Below are positions 37,993 through 47,038 of a DNA stretch of 64,000 nucleotides, piece by piece (position 1 is the stretch's first letter; each line of letters starts with the position of its first letter). Source of the stretch: Labyrinthula sp. Ha. Its lineage: Eukaryota > Sar > Bigyra > Labyrinthulida > Labyrinthulaceae. The position numbers and the translations under genes were made by a program. Where the stretch lies: NCBI GenBank assembly GCA_015227615.1, contig JAALGZ010000057.1, positions 62,001 through 126,000 on the forward strand. Direction: 5' to 3'. The notes below the pieces were generated by a model. That model was not told the origin of the DNA. It was given only the letters and a program-made list of their open reading frames with translations, and made no database searches.

Positions 37993-39040
37993 AGTCCCTG
38001 AATTCCTCGTCGCTTGCTGACTTTGGTACTTCTCGGTGTCCGCTTCTCGACAGGTCAGCCAATAGCAAGTCTACCGTAGCTAAACCTTGCGCTTCGTGGC
38101 GCCACTCAAGGCTGTGGGGGTTTATATTATACCACATCTTTTCTGGTGGCAGTATGCAGCACCTCATTGCTATTCCATCTTTTTCGAAATCTATATCAAA
38201 TATACGCCCTGTCCTTTGAATCATAGTGAACTGTACTTCTCCATCAAAAGACACCAGGTAGCGCCATTTTGCGCTCTGCTCAATTTCTTGCGCGTAATTT
38301 GTCAGAGACACAGGCGTCTGCGCATGTTCCGCGTGGCGTTCATACCTTACTCGGAACCCACCGACTCCCCATTCTGATACCTTCTCTTCTTCAAATGCCA
38401 ACACCATAGTCCTTATTAACTCAGGGTATTGTTTAAATTTCTCACATATCCGCGCCGCCTTTCTTACGTAGTCCGCCGCCTTCTTTCTATGTCTCCGTAA
38501 ATCCTCCGCGTATTCTGGCATAAATTCTTTTGCCACTTCCTCATTAGCGAGCGCCAATGCTTGCTCACAATCCGCAAAGCGCCTAGTACATCGAAAATCG
38601 GCGCGGCTAATCCGTTCGCTAGATTTCCGCGCCTTTTCGATGTCCCAATATTCTCCTCCTATTTCTTCAAGATCCAGCCGACCCAGTCGTTGCTGGATAT
38701 AATACTGTGTCATCGCTTTGGTTTTGTGTGGCAAGTACAATTGATATTTATCGTACCTACCTACCCCAAACTTCAAGACCAACTTCCTTAATTCCTGCTT
38801 TTCCTCTTTTGTCCAACCCTTCGCCGACGCGACTTGTCTGCGCTCGGTAAATGGTTGCTCCTTGACTTTGTCTAAATGCCTCCGCCAGGCGCCAAGTCCA
38901 GGAACACGTCTTATTACTCTGTCCGTTGCGTGGTCCGTAGTAACCAGCGCCTGCTTGGCTCTTTTGCGCATTTTATTTTGACTTAGCCTACGCGTCTCTT
39001 TACCCAAGTGTTCAAGTAATGCATTTGCGAACATCCTCAT
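37952..39040 (-). CDS. Ty3/gypsy element: frame with SANT/Myb-like domain (fossil part)
   Basis: 362 codons overlapping its neighbours at both ends. Residues about 72-122 (KGWTKEEKQELRKLVLKFG ... LPHKTKAMTQYYIQQRLGR) fit a SANT/Myb DNA-binding fold: W-T-x-E-E, then L-x-x-L-x-x-x-F-G, then L-P-x-K-T and Q-x-x-x-Q-x-R-L. Helical, basic sequence surrounds it. The last 60 residues (ATVDLLLADL, then SASDEEFRDFGIANL) look like the beginning of an MT-A70-type fold, the rest of which lies in the next frame. A DNA-binding targeting role is inferred. Myb-type DNA-binding subunits are known partners of ciliate MT-A70 adenine methyltransferases. Confidence 0.65.
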   Translation of the reverse strand: MRMFANALLEHLGKETRRLSQNKMRKRAKQALVTTDHATDRVIRRVPGLGAWRRHLDKVKEQPFTERRQVASAKGWTKEEKQELRKLVLKFGVGRYDKYQLYLPHKTKAMTQYYIQQRLGRLDLEEIGGEYWDIEKARKSSERISRADFRCTRRFADCEQALALANEEVAKEFMPEYAEDLRRHRKKAADYVRKAARICEKFKQYPELIRTMVLAFEEEKVSEWGVGGFRVRYERHAEHAQTPVSLTNYAQEIEQSAKWRYLVSFDGEVQFTMIQRTGRIFDIDFEKDGIAMRCCILPPEKMWYNINPHSLEWRHEAQGLATVDLLLADLSRSGHREVPKSASDEEFRDFGIANLRPRFVAV

Positions 39041-39455
39041 ACATAACTTGAACAGGTTCCCAAGTATTATCCTCAGAACGGAAATCTCTCCATCTTACCT
39101 CTATTACATATTCCGCTAAGTGTGGGTCATACTTGACATCCCCAAACTTTGCGACTTCAAGATGCTTAAAGTTTTCAACGTAAATTTTTCTGAGCGCCTC
39201 CGACGGGACAAAGCCGCTTGGTTCATAGAAGTATAGGCGGCTTCCATGAACTTCTGTTGCCTTGCCATCTAGCGCCTTAATTTTATATACATTCTTCGAT
39301 ATTGTTTCCACTATTTGCACCGGGCCCGACCACTCAAGCGCCAATTTATCGCGCTCCCTGAGGGTTCCCTTAGAGGACAGCAGACACCAGTCTCCTACGT
39401 TATATTGAAGAAGCGCTGGGTCTACTGCGGCCTTCTTCCTCCTATTGTTCAACAC
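39012..39455 (-). CDS. Ty3/gypsy element: chromodomain part (fossil)
   Basis: Begins with the integrase C-terminal GPY-like module (LEWSGPVQIVETISKNVYKI, followed by the H-x-x-R-L-x-x-Y block). It ends with a chromodomain, YVIEVRWRDFRSEDNTWEP, including the aromatic residues that bind methylated histone tails. In chromoviruses this domain steers integration to particular chromatin. Confidence 0.88.
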   Translation of the reverse strand: MLNNRRKKAAVDPALLQYNVGDWCLLSSKGTLRERDKLALEWSGPVQIVETISKNVYKIKALDGKATEVHGSRLYFYEPSGFVPSEALRKIYVENFKHLEVAKFGDVKYDPHLAEYVIEVRWRDFRSEDNTWEPVQVMYEDVRKCIT

Positions 39456-39458
39456 TTT

Positions 39459-41621
39459 CTAAAATTCTACATACTTCGCAACCTTCCCCTCGTAGTCGTC
39501 CAAGCGCTTCCTAAAAGCGGAACTTAATTTGTATAGCACATCGTCATCAATACCGACCAACATTCTGGCGCCGCCTCGGATTCTTTCCACTATTGGCGGA
39601 AGTCCCGCTGGTTCAATATACTGGCGCTCTGGATTCACATATAAGAACAGTTCGTACACCGTCGGCGCATTTTTTCGACCAGGTATCTTTCGTGAAGGCA
39701 CCGGCAATTCGTTCATTGCGCCTTGTATCTTATTTAATATCTTTGGCCACTCATCTTCATTGAGCCTGTATTCACTGACCAGACTCTTTAGAAAATTCAG
39801 TACCTTCTTATTCACTACTTCCACTTCTCCGTTCGTCCAGCTCGCGTAAGATACTGCGAAGCTTTGCGAAAATCGAAGTTCCTTCCTTAGCGCCGTCATT
39901 AAAGAATTCGCGAAATGAGTTCCGCGATCTGTAACAAGCGTAAAGTCCTTTTCCAACTTATAATTCGCCGCAAATCTCTCAAGCGCTTCTATAACCGCCT
40001 GCGTATCCGGCGTTTTCGTATGCGTTAGCTGCGTAAATCTGCTGAAGACATCCGTCAATACTAGGATATGCCCCATTCGGTTTACGCATAAAAAGTCTGC
40101 TACCAGAGTTTCCCGCGGGCGCCTAGCTCTTGTAACTAGGCTATATGTTGTTTTTATTGCTCTAGGGAGTCTGCGACAATGTATACAGTTGTCCCTAAAC
40201 GCTCGTATCAATTCCACCATCTTTTTCCATGGGGTGTCTCCCCTCAGTGTGCGCTCCATAGCGGCGGGAATTCTCCACTCAAATATAGCCGCTTCCGCTA
40301 TGTTAGCTTCGAGAGAGCCATGCTTGTTCGCTAGATGCATGCGAACAAGTTGGCGCTCCAAAAGCGAAGCCGTTAAGATGATTTTTCCCGACAACTTCTT
40401 AATCCTAGAGGTTCTAGTAATCATCTCCTTTTTCTGCGCCTCGATAACTTCCGCTTCTGTTAGCGGCGCCCAATCACCTTCAAAATATGGGTTAAATACG
40501 GACACCCTATATTTATCCAGTGTCTTTAGCGACGCATAAATCTTCTTTTCCATCTGCTTCTTAGGCCTAAAGTGGTTGACCCTTACCGTTACATTTCTTA
40601 TTTTTGCCGTCATGTTATCCTCTTCTTCCGTCGTTGAATAAGTATCCGTCTCGATGTAATGCGCCACTCTCGTGTCGCTAACATCCGATGGAACTTCACT
40701 CGGCCACGTCGCGAAATCTTCCGTCAACTTTTCCCATTCTTCTTTTGAGTATTCCTTCTGAATCTGGCGCTCTACTTCTCTCATCAGATCTGTCCTATCC
40801 CTTGGCGGCGCCGGCTTTCTGAGGATTCTTCTAATTATACGTTTCTGCTGCGCCAAAGATGGCTGCACGAAGTATCTTGCGCCTATATCCCTTTCTAGTC
40901 CTTGCACCCATTGCGCCTTTTTAGGCTGCAAGAGGTCAGGCGTCCATCCTTCGAAATCCCTCTTAATTCTGAAGTACAGGTCCTCTTCGCCTAGGAGTGA
41001 GCCGTCCCTTGCCGTGTATATTGACAGGGCGTCGACCACCGCCTCCTTGAGCCATTTCCTTATTTTGGCTTCAGTTTCCTCCTGGAGCATCTTGGAAATC
41101 TTCCTTAGACGCTTTTCTGCACGCGCCAGAACAGGTACTTCCGTTTCTGCGTTCTGCGCATGCATTTTCACTATGCGAACGGCCGCCACGCTACTTACTT
41201 CCGTTGGCGCCGCCCATCTCGTAAGCATGTCCGCGAATATATTACTATCTCCGTCAACGTGGTGAATGTCCACCAGCACATGTTGAAGAATTACCATCCA
41301 GCGTTGCAGGCGGTTAAGATGTCCATGGTTGATCTTCGACCCACCTTGTAATATCGCCTTCAGGTTGAGGTGATCTGTGTATACTTGCACCGCCGTTGGA
41401 TGGAACGGCAACAAGTATGAGAGTTTATTAAATGTTCGGATTATAGGGTATAGTTCCTTATGACATATACCCCATACCAACTGACTTGCATCAAATTTTC
41501 CGCTAAAAAATATCATTAGATAAACTATCTTTTTTAGAAAATTCTTTCCGCGCTCTTCTTGGCGCGCTTGGAATAGGATGGCGCTGTGGTATTTATCTGA
41601 CGCATCGGTCACCAAAATCAA
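39459..41621 (-). CDS. Ty3/gypsy element: RNase H and integrase part (fossil)
   Basis: The RNase H-like start (ILVTDASDKYHSAILFQ, then VYTDHLNLKAIL) matches gypsy RNase H. The integrase has the H-x-x-x-H...C-x-x-C zinc region (HLANKHG ... CIHCRRL), then the core with Asp in VADFLCVNRMGH, Asp in LVTDRGTHFANS and Glu in NGEVEVVNKKVL. Between RNase H and integrase lies an unusually long linker of about 250 residues with no recognised fold. Confidence 0.9.
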   Translation of the reverse strand: MILVTDASDKYHSAILFQARQEERGKNFLKKIVYLMIFFSGKFDASQLVWGICHKELYPIIRTFNKLSYLLPFHPTAVQVYTDHLNLKAILQGGSKINHGHLNRLQRWMVILQHVLVDIHHVDGDSNIFADMLTRWAAPTEVSSVAAVRIVKMHAQNAETEVPVLARAEKRLRKISKMLQEETEAKIRKWLKEAVVDALSIYTARDGSLLGEEDLYFRIKRDFEGWTPDLLQPKKAQWVQGLERDIGARYFVQPSLAQQKRIIRRILRKPAPPRDRTDLMREVERQIQKEYSKEEWEKLTEDFATWPSEVPSDVSDTRVAHYIETDTYSTTEEEDNMTAKIRNVTVRVNHFRPKKQMEKKIYASLKTLDKYRVSVFNPYFEGDWAPLTEAEVIEAQKKEMITRTSRIKKLSGKIILTASLLERQLVRMHLANKHGSLEANIAEAAIFEWRIPAAMERTLRGDTPWKKMVELIRAFRDNCIHCRRLPRAIKTTYSLVTRARRPRETLVADFLCVNRMGHILVLTDVFSRFTQLTHTKTPDTQAVIEALERFAANYKLEKDFTLVTDRGTHFANSLMTALRKELRFSQSFAVSYASWTNGEVEVVNKKVLNFLKSLVSEYRLNEDEWPKILNKIQGAMNELPVPSRKIPGRKNAPTVYELFLYVNPERQYIEPAGLPPIVERIRGGARMLVGIDDDVLYKLSSAFRKRLDDYEGKVAKYVEF

Positions 41622-41701
41622 GTCTATGTTCCGATAGTAATGTTGTAATCGCGCCTTTGCGGCATTCGCTAACCTCTGCTTGAAGCGCTTAAATGCCGCC
41701 T

Positions 41702-43249
41702 CTAACTCTTCATTCCACAGAATGCGTTTTTCTCTTTTAGAAGCTTTTTCTTCTTTCCCTTCATCTCAGGGTAGAACAACATAATTTTATCTCGAAGTTC
41801 CGCCATTTCGGGAACCGCCGATGTCAACCATTGTGCTAAGTGCAAGAGTTTCGCTAGCTCATATACATACTCAGGCTTTGGGACAAGTAAAATTTTTTCA
41901 TAATATTTCTTCGAAAAATTCCATCCGCCATTCTGCAGAACCCTTCCGCAATACTCAATACTTGTTGCGAATAATATTGATTTTGTCGGGCTTATTCTGA
42001 CCTTCCACTTCCGCAAATTGCGCAAAACATCCTCCAATATTTTGATGTAGCGCCTAAAATCCTTCGCATGTATTAACGTATCGTCAATCCATTGCACGAT
42101 TCCGTTGCCCTCCTTATTGTAATTTCCTGCCGCGATATGATCCACCATGCGCTGGTGAAAGAATACCGGCGTCGAATGATATCCCATCGGCGCAAACTGC
42201 AGTTGAAATACACCATAGGTAGTCATAAGATTGAAGTACTTCTTAGCGCGGTCGGTAATCGCCAACTGATCGAATCCGCTCACTACGTCTAAACACCCGT
42301 AGAAACGCGCCGGCGCTGTGTTGCCTAGCTGCGTCTCTAGTATGGGAAGTATATTCGCATCTCTGTGCAGTACCTTATTTACCGCAACCAAGTCCAACAT
42401 CATGCGCCAAGTATTATTCTTCTTAGGGACTGCAAAGACAACTGACCCATAAATCGCTTGTCGGATCTTCTTTGCCATGCCCTTCTCAACCATTCCGTTT
42501 AACTTTTCCTTCATAAACTCCGCCTTTCCAGGCCCAAGCGGCCGTGGCGCCGGCATTTTGAATTCTGCGCCTTCTATTGGCACCACATCCATAGGCGGTA
42601 AAAGGCTAATTCCTATTTGTGACGCGCTTGTCGCGAAAACATCTTCATACTTGAGGCATAAATTCATGAGCTGGTTGCGCTGGTCTTCGTTAGCGTCGCC
42701 AGCAGCTCCCACCATCTTTGTTATTGCTTCGCGTATTTCCGCCTTTTCCGCCTCCGGCCAGTAGAGCGCATTCCCTTCGGGAAGCATTAACTGCTCCAGA
42801 TTATCTTCATCCACAACGTCCTTATTCTGCTTCAAGTGTATGGTTTCACCAAACGGAATCCCTTCCGCATTTCCATCGCGCAGGCGTCTACTAAAGTCGA
42901 TTGACGCCGCCCTGATGGCCGTGATATCCTTAAGTACCTCCATTTTTCCTCCCCCTAGCTGCCTTATCATTGCCGCTAGGCGCAGTCTAGGTAATCTCAA
43001 ACCCGTGAGAAACTGCACGTCGTTTGATTTCTGGCGCCGCAGTTTCCTTAGGTCCAGGTTCCTCGTAAAAACAAAGTATGAATTTATAACTAAGTCTCCG
43101 TCGGCGCCTTCGTCTAACACCCTCACCGTTTCAGCTAAAGTATATCCATATTTCGCGAAGTTAGAAATTGAAGTAAGTATTAATCTTAATTCCACTTCGA
43201 CTACGACGATATCATATACTCTAAAAAGCTGTTCAAGTTCCCTCGACAT
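41702..43249 (-). CDS. Ty3/gypsy element: reverse transcriptase part (fossil)
   Basis: VFAVPKKNNTWRMMLDLVAVN (RT block 2), FYGCLDVVSGFDQLAI (catalytic Asp block), FQLQFAPMGYHSTPVFF and QWIDDTLIHAKD (Y-x-D-D equivalent) are in order. They are followed by HFAxNxR-like thumb sequence IEYCGRVLQNGGW. The N-terminal 170 residues hold no recognised domain. Confidence 0.92.
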   Translation of the reverse strand: MSRELEQLFRVYDIVVVEVELRLILTSISNFAKYGYTLAETVRVLDEGADGDLVINSYFVFTRNLDLRKLRRQKSNDVQFLTGLRLPRLRLAAMIRQLGGGKMEVLKDITAIRAASIDFSRRLRDGNAEGIPFGETIHLKQNKDVVDEDNLEQLMLPEGNALYWPEAEKAEIREAITKMVGAAGDANEDQRNQLMNLCLKYEDVFATSASQIGISLLPPMDVVPIEGAEFKMPAPRPLGPGKAEFMKEKLNGMVEKGMAKKIRQAIYGSVVFAVPKKNNTWRMMLDLVAVNKVLHRDANILPILETQLGNTAPARFYGCLDVVSGFDQLAITDRAKKYFNLMTTYGVFQLQFAPMGYHSTPVFFHQRMVDHIAAGNYNKEGNGIVQWIDDTLIHAKDFRRYIKILEDVLRNLRKWKVRISPTKSILFATSIEYCGRVLQNGGWNFSKKYYEKILLVPKPEYVYELAKLLHLAQWLTSAVPEMAELRDKIMLFYPEMKGKKKKLLKEKNAFCGMKS

Positions 43250-43339
43250 CAGCGCATCTACAACCTTGGCGCTATCAGCAAAACAACTTGAACAAACCTT
43301 CAGGCACGCGGGACCGCTTTCCGCTCCGCTGCCGACTTC

Positions 43340-43765
43340 CTAGGCGTTCTGGTGCGGCATCAGTCCCGCCTCCTCTAGCGCGGGCGCACCTACAAGTATT
43401 TCCTTCCACTTCTCATCATCCACCAGGAATACTTTAACTCTGCGAAAATCGCGCTTCCAGATTCCGCCTACGCGCATCTCAAGATCGGCGTAACCTACTT
43501 CAGTCACGCGGAGATCCGTCGTGCCATCGGCTAAAGTAATCTTCTCCTTAACGTCCTTTATGGAGTCCATCATCCATGCATGCCTATACAACGAAGCTAC
43601 GCTCTCATCCGCGCCACTGTCAAGGATCGCGTTTGGAATGCGATCGCCTGACGCAGTGTGATGGATGGTAACTCCATTTCTTGCTGTTCTTCTTACCGAC
43701 ACATTCAGGCGCCTCGTAAATCCGCGTTCCTTCTTTCTCTTGCGGTCGTCTCCCGGCGCCGGCAA
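43340..43765 (-). CDS. Ty3/gypsy element: aspartic protease part (fossil)
   Basis: AILDSGADESVASLYRH is the retropepsin D-S-G-A active-site block, followed by ITLADGTTDLRVTEVGYADL and ILVGAPALEEAGL, matching the flap and the I-L-G-x-x-x-L block. It is preceded by Arg/Ser-rich basic sequence (43770-44020) that may serve nucleic-acid binding. Confidence 0.88.
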   Translation of the reverse strand: MPAPGDDRKRKKERGFTRRLNVSVRRTARNGVTIHHTASGDRIPNAILDSGADESVASLYRHAWMMDSIKDVKEKITLADGTTDLRVTEVGYADLEMRVGGIWKRDFRRVKVFLVDDEKWKEILVGAPALEEAGLMPHQNA

Positions 43766-44026
43766 TGCTAAAAAGGACCTGCGACCTTCGTGTTCGGCCC
43801 CTTCATTCCTTCTAAATGATCTGTTCTCAAATGGGGAGCGTCTGTTGTATCCTCGCGCCCTGTTGTGTCCGCGGTTCGCCTGTCTTCCTCTATATGGGCT
43901 ACGTGACCGCGATTTTCGCCTCGGGTACTTCCTACTTCTTTTAACCGATTCCTCCGAAGAAGTTGAATACCTTCTATTTTTCTTCTTTCTTTCTCCTTTT
44001 GACTTTGGCGCAGCTCTCCTTACATC

Positions 44027-46717
44027 TCAAGTCCTCGGTACATCATCCGCCACACTTGGCGGCGCAATCATGACTTCGCCTTCCATATTAAGCCTGGCGT
44101 CATAGATGGCTTGGATAAGCTTCTTACATTCCTGAAGCGAATCCGCCAACTTAGATCCTGGCGCCTCCAGCTTTGCCTTAATACGGTCATCTTTTAGCCT
44201 CAGCTGGAGTGGGAGGCGCTTGTTTAGCGTCCTCAAGATCTCGAACCTCTGGCTATTTTCCGTGAGCTGGTTCCATTTAATACACCCAGTCGCGCCGTTC
44301 ATATAGTTATTAAGGCGCTCTAAGAATGCGCCTTCGCTGAGCCAGATAACCTTCTCTACGATTGTGCGGAGGGTGTCTTCTCCCTCGTAAGCTTCATGCT
44401 CCCTCATATACTTCTTGAGGTAGGCTACCAGGTTATCCTTTGTTACCCCGCCGCGCGAAAGGCTTTGCTTCAATTCCGGGTCTACGTGAATCCAGAGGTT
44501 TGGCTCTCTCTCATTCTCGTAGACCTCCAGGTATGCCTCGCGCATATCCAGCATCGCCCTGATGTCCTTGACCTTTAGTGAAGTGAGGGTCTTAAACTTT
44601 CCGCCCGTATTTTTCCATTGGCGGTCGCGCCTGGCGCTCTCATCACGGCGCGCTTTAAGTTCCTCGAACCTGTGTGACTCTTCCGAGCCGCGCGCGTTCC
44701 TTTCTAAACTTCGGACGCTTGCTTCCGTCAACTTTTCCAATAGCGTTGCCATACTATTAAGTTTTGTTTTTAAAGTATGGACGCTACCTTGCGTCGGCGC
44801 CGCAACAGACCCTTCTTCAGTGAACTCAGCGATCGTTCCTTGCTGCGTCAACTGCGACCCAGGGTTGGAACAGCGGCGCTGCGCCTTTTCGATGGCGCTG
44901 TCTCTATCGAAGACTTCCTGCTGTAGGCCTTGGTTCTTCAATTTCTCTGCCTGATACAGGCCCTTTAAATTCTTTATTTCATCTAGGAGCCTCTTCATTT
45001 CCTCACTGTGTTGCTTCCTAGCCTCCTGAACTGCTATTTTCATTAACTTAGTGTTTTTGTCGCGCAGTACGTTTTCTGCTGCATGCGCCTGCGCCCGCAA
45101 TCTCTCATTCTTATCGGTTAGACTGTCGATTCGGGACTGAAGGGTCTTTTCCTTATCGGTGAGCATATGTTCTGATCTCCTAACCTTCCGCTTTGGCGCT
45201 ATCAGCGATTTTTCTATATGAGGGTCGGCTTTAACTAACCACCGGAAAAGCTTCACGCGCCTCGGCCTAGTCGGGTCATCCCTTATGGCGACGTTAGGTC
45301 TTGGCATGTTTCCGTTGATCACCGCCAGCCCTCTATCCGCCATGTACTGGATATTGGGCGCAATAACAACACCGCTTGAATGAAAATACCATGTTGGCAT
45401 ATTTGTCGCAAGTAGCCTAATAGGCGCCTTTTTCCTCATACTGACTACCTGACCGAACGAAACTTCCTTACTCTCGCGGAAGTTTGGGACGGCCGCCAAC
45501 ATGTGCGCGGCTCTTTCCGTCAGCGGAACATCATCAGCTTCCGCTTCCGCCAGCGCTATCATCAGTATGAGGGGAAAGTTCGAGGACTTGTGAATACCCT
45601 TTTTCTCAATTAAGTTAACCGCCCTCTTCCCGTCCATCTTCTTTTGCGCCTCGCGCAAATCGTCTTCGCATACAACATATTTCTTTGGCGTGAAGTATCG
45701 CGGAACCTTCGTATAGAATTCACAGTCCCTTTTCGCCACATTTTTCTTGCGCTTCTTCTTTTGCGCCTTTTTGCCGCCACTCACCGGCGCGTCGCCCGTT
45801 AGATCTATTTCGCCCCCCCCTTTGCTCGAAGGTGTCCTTTCCTTAGGGGACGCAGCGGATGGCGCCGTTTTCTTCGCGGGCGCCTTTCCTTTTGGCGTGG
45901 AAGGGGGAAAGGTGAATTCTTGCGCCGCTTCCGTTATTTCCGACCTTTTTGGGGAAGGCGCGAACTTTTTCAGTAGCGGTCCCTTTTTCGCCGCTCCACT
46001 ATGAGGCGCAGATTCGCTAATCGGAGTAGATACGAGGTTTACCCCTATAGGTCTGATGGACTCAACCCAAGTCGTAGCTCCGCCGCCGCTCACCGAAGGC
46101 GCGCTCGCTACTTCTTCATCTTCACGCGCAACTACGCTCGCCAGACCGGCCGAGCTCTTGTCATCATCTGCGCCACTGTCTTCGGCGCCACTTCCTTCAT
46201 GTAGTAACGGCTCTTCGGTGGATATGTGCGGCTCTCCGGCGCCTCCTCGTCGATCAGGGCTACCCGTACCCGTCACTACCAAGTTGAGGTGGAGCGCCTC
46301 ATCAGCCGCGCGTTTCTCTCCCGCCGGAGTTACTACGTCTTCCTCTTCATCGCTGGCGGGAGCTTCTTCCGCCTCGGCGCTAGCGGCATCCTCAGCGCCT
46401 AATTCTTCCGCCTGAGCGGGCGCTTCCTCATCCGCCGCGCCTTGCGCCTCTTCGTCTCGATCGGCGCTCCCGTCTCGATCGGCTATTTCCCGATCGCTCT
46501 CGTCTTGACCGATCTCCTCTTGAACATTCTCGTCTTGATTGATCTCGTCTCGATTGGTCTTGTCTTGACCTTCTTCCTCCGAGGAAGAGGAACCAAAATA
46601 TTCTGCCTCTTCCCTCTTTTTCAGGCTCTCTTCTTCCTCTCTTTTTCTCCTATCTTCTTCTTTCTTTCTTTTCATCTCGTCTCTCCTCTGGATCTTTTTT
46701 TCTCTTGATATCGGCAT
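44027..46717 (-). CDS. Ty3/gypsy element: gag-like part (fossil)
   Basis: 896 codons from ATG 46717, 32 bp inside the 5' LTR. The N-terminal 220 residues are extremely acidic low-complexity sequence (EEEGQDKTNRDEINQDE and similar). A Pro/Ser/Lys-rich stretch and a basic KKAQKKKRKKNVAKR cluster (possible nuclear localisation signal, about residue 310-325) follow. A coiled coil lies at about 520-610, and a helical capsid-like region at about 700-880. It is much longer than usual gypsy gags (300-500 residues), and no zinc knuckle was seen. Confidence 0.75.
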   Translation of the reverse strand: MPISREKKIQRRDEMKRKKEEDRRKREEEESLKKREEAEYFGSSSSEEEGQDKTNRDEINQDENVQEEIGQDESDREIADRDGSADRDEEAQGAADEEAPAQAEELGAEDAASAEAEEAPASDEEEDVVTPAGEKRAADEALHLNLVVTGTGSPDRRGGAGEPHISTEEPLLHEGSGAEDSGADDDKSSAGLASVVAREDEEVASAPSVSGGGATTWVESIRPIGVNLVSTPISESAPHSGAAKKGPLLKKFAPSPKRSEITEAAQEFTFPPSTPKGKAPAKKTAPSAASPKERTPSSKGGGEIDLTGDAPVSGGKKAQKKKRKKNVAKRDCEFYTKVPRYFTPKKYVVCEDDLREAQKKMDGKRAVNLIEKKGIHKSSNFPLILMIALAEAEADDVPLTERAAHMLAAVPNFRESKEVSFGQVVSMRKKAPIRLLATNMPTWYFHSSGVVIAPNIQYMADRGLAVINGNMPRPNVAIRDDPTRPRRVKLFRWLVKADPHIEKSLIAPKRKVRRSEHMLTDKEKTLQSRIDSLTDKNERLRAQAHAAENVLRDKNTKLMKIAVQEARKQHSEEMKRLLDEIKNLKGLYQAEKLKNQGLQQEVFDRDSAIEKAQRRCSNPGSQLTQQGTIAEFTEEGSVAAPTQGSVHTLKTKLNSMATLLEKLTEASVRSLERNARGSEESHRFEELKARRDESARRDRQWKNTGGKFKTLTSLKVKDIRAMLDMREAYLEVYENEREPNLWIHVDPELKQSLSRGGVTKDNLVAYLKKYMREHEAYEGEDTLRTIVEKVIWLSEGAFLERLNNYMNGATGCIKWNQLTENSQRFEILRTLNKRLPLQLRLKDDRIKAKLEAPGSKLADSLQECKKLIQAIYDARLNMEGEVMIAPPSVADDVPRT

Positions 46718-46748
46718 CCCTCCTACGACTTTACCTTTGAATATTCAA

Positions 46749-47038
46749 TGGATCAAAATCTAGGTATTAATCTTCTAGGTTTTGTGTCTAGCGCTATAAG
46801 GGTTATGTTCTTAATCTTAAAGTTCAAGCCGAATGTATAGCTATTATCTTCTGGTGCTGTCAAGAGTCTCTAGATATCCCCTTGTTCGTATTCGTTATTC
46901 CTTTTTATTATTCTGTTGGTTTTTTCGATTAATTCTTACTTTGGCCAATCCTGGCACTTATTTTATCCAATAATATGCCATATATCTAACCAATCATATT
47001 AATATATATAAATGAAATACAAACCTCATAACAATACA
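46749..47038 (-). repeat. 5' LTR of Ty3/gypsy element
   Basis: 290 bp, about one difference from the 3' LTR. The sequence just inside (minus strand TTGAATATTCAA) is itself self-complementary, unlike a standard tRNA-complementary primer site. Confidence 0.92.

Larger units (their letters stand above)
37212..47038 (-). mobile_element. Ty3/gypsy chromodomain LTR retrotransposon with extra 3' frames (fossil, nearly whole)
   Basis: 9827-bp minus-strand element. LTRs of 290 bp (37212-37501 and 46749-47038) differ at about one position, so insertion is very recent. It is flanked by a 4-bp duplication CGTG (37208-37211 and 47039-47042). Parts in transcription order: gag-like, protease, RT, RNase H/integrase, chromodomain, SANT/Myb-like, MT-A70-like. 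This is the Ty3/gypsy (RT before integrase) order of a chromovirus-like element plus an unusual 3' module. It looks nearly whole, with a handful of frame changes, some of which may be the element's own multi-frame layout. The internal part is much GC-richer (frequent GGCGCC-type words) than all surrounding DNA. Confidence 0.93.

Noticed and set aside
39012-46717. Plus-strand frames across the 38-46.7 kb region as genes
   Set aside because: They are shadows of the GC-rich minus-strand retroelement frames.
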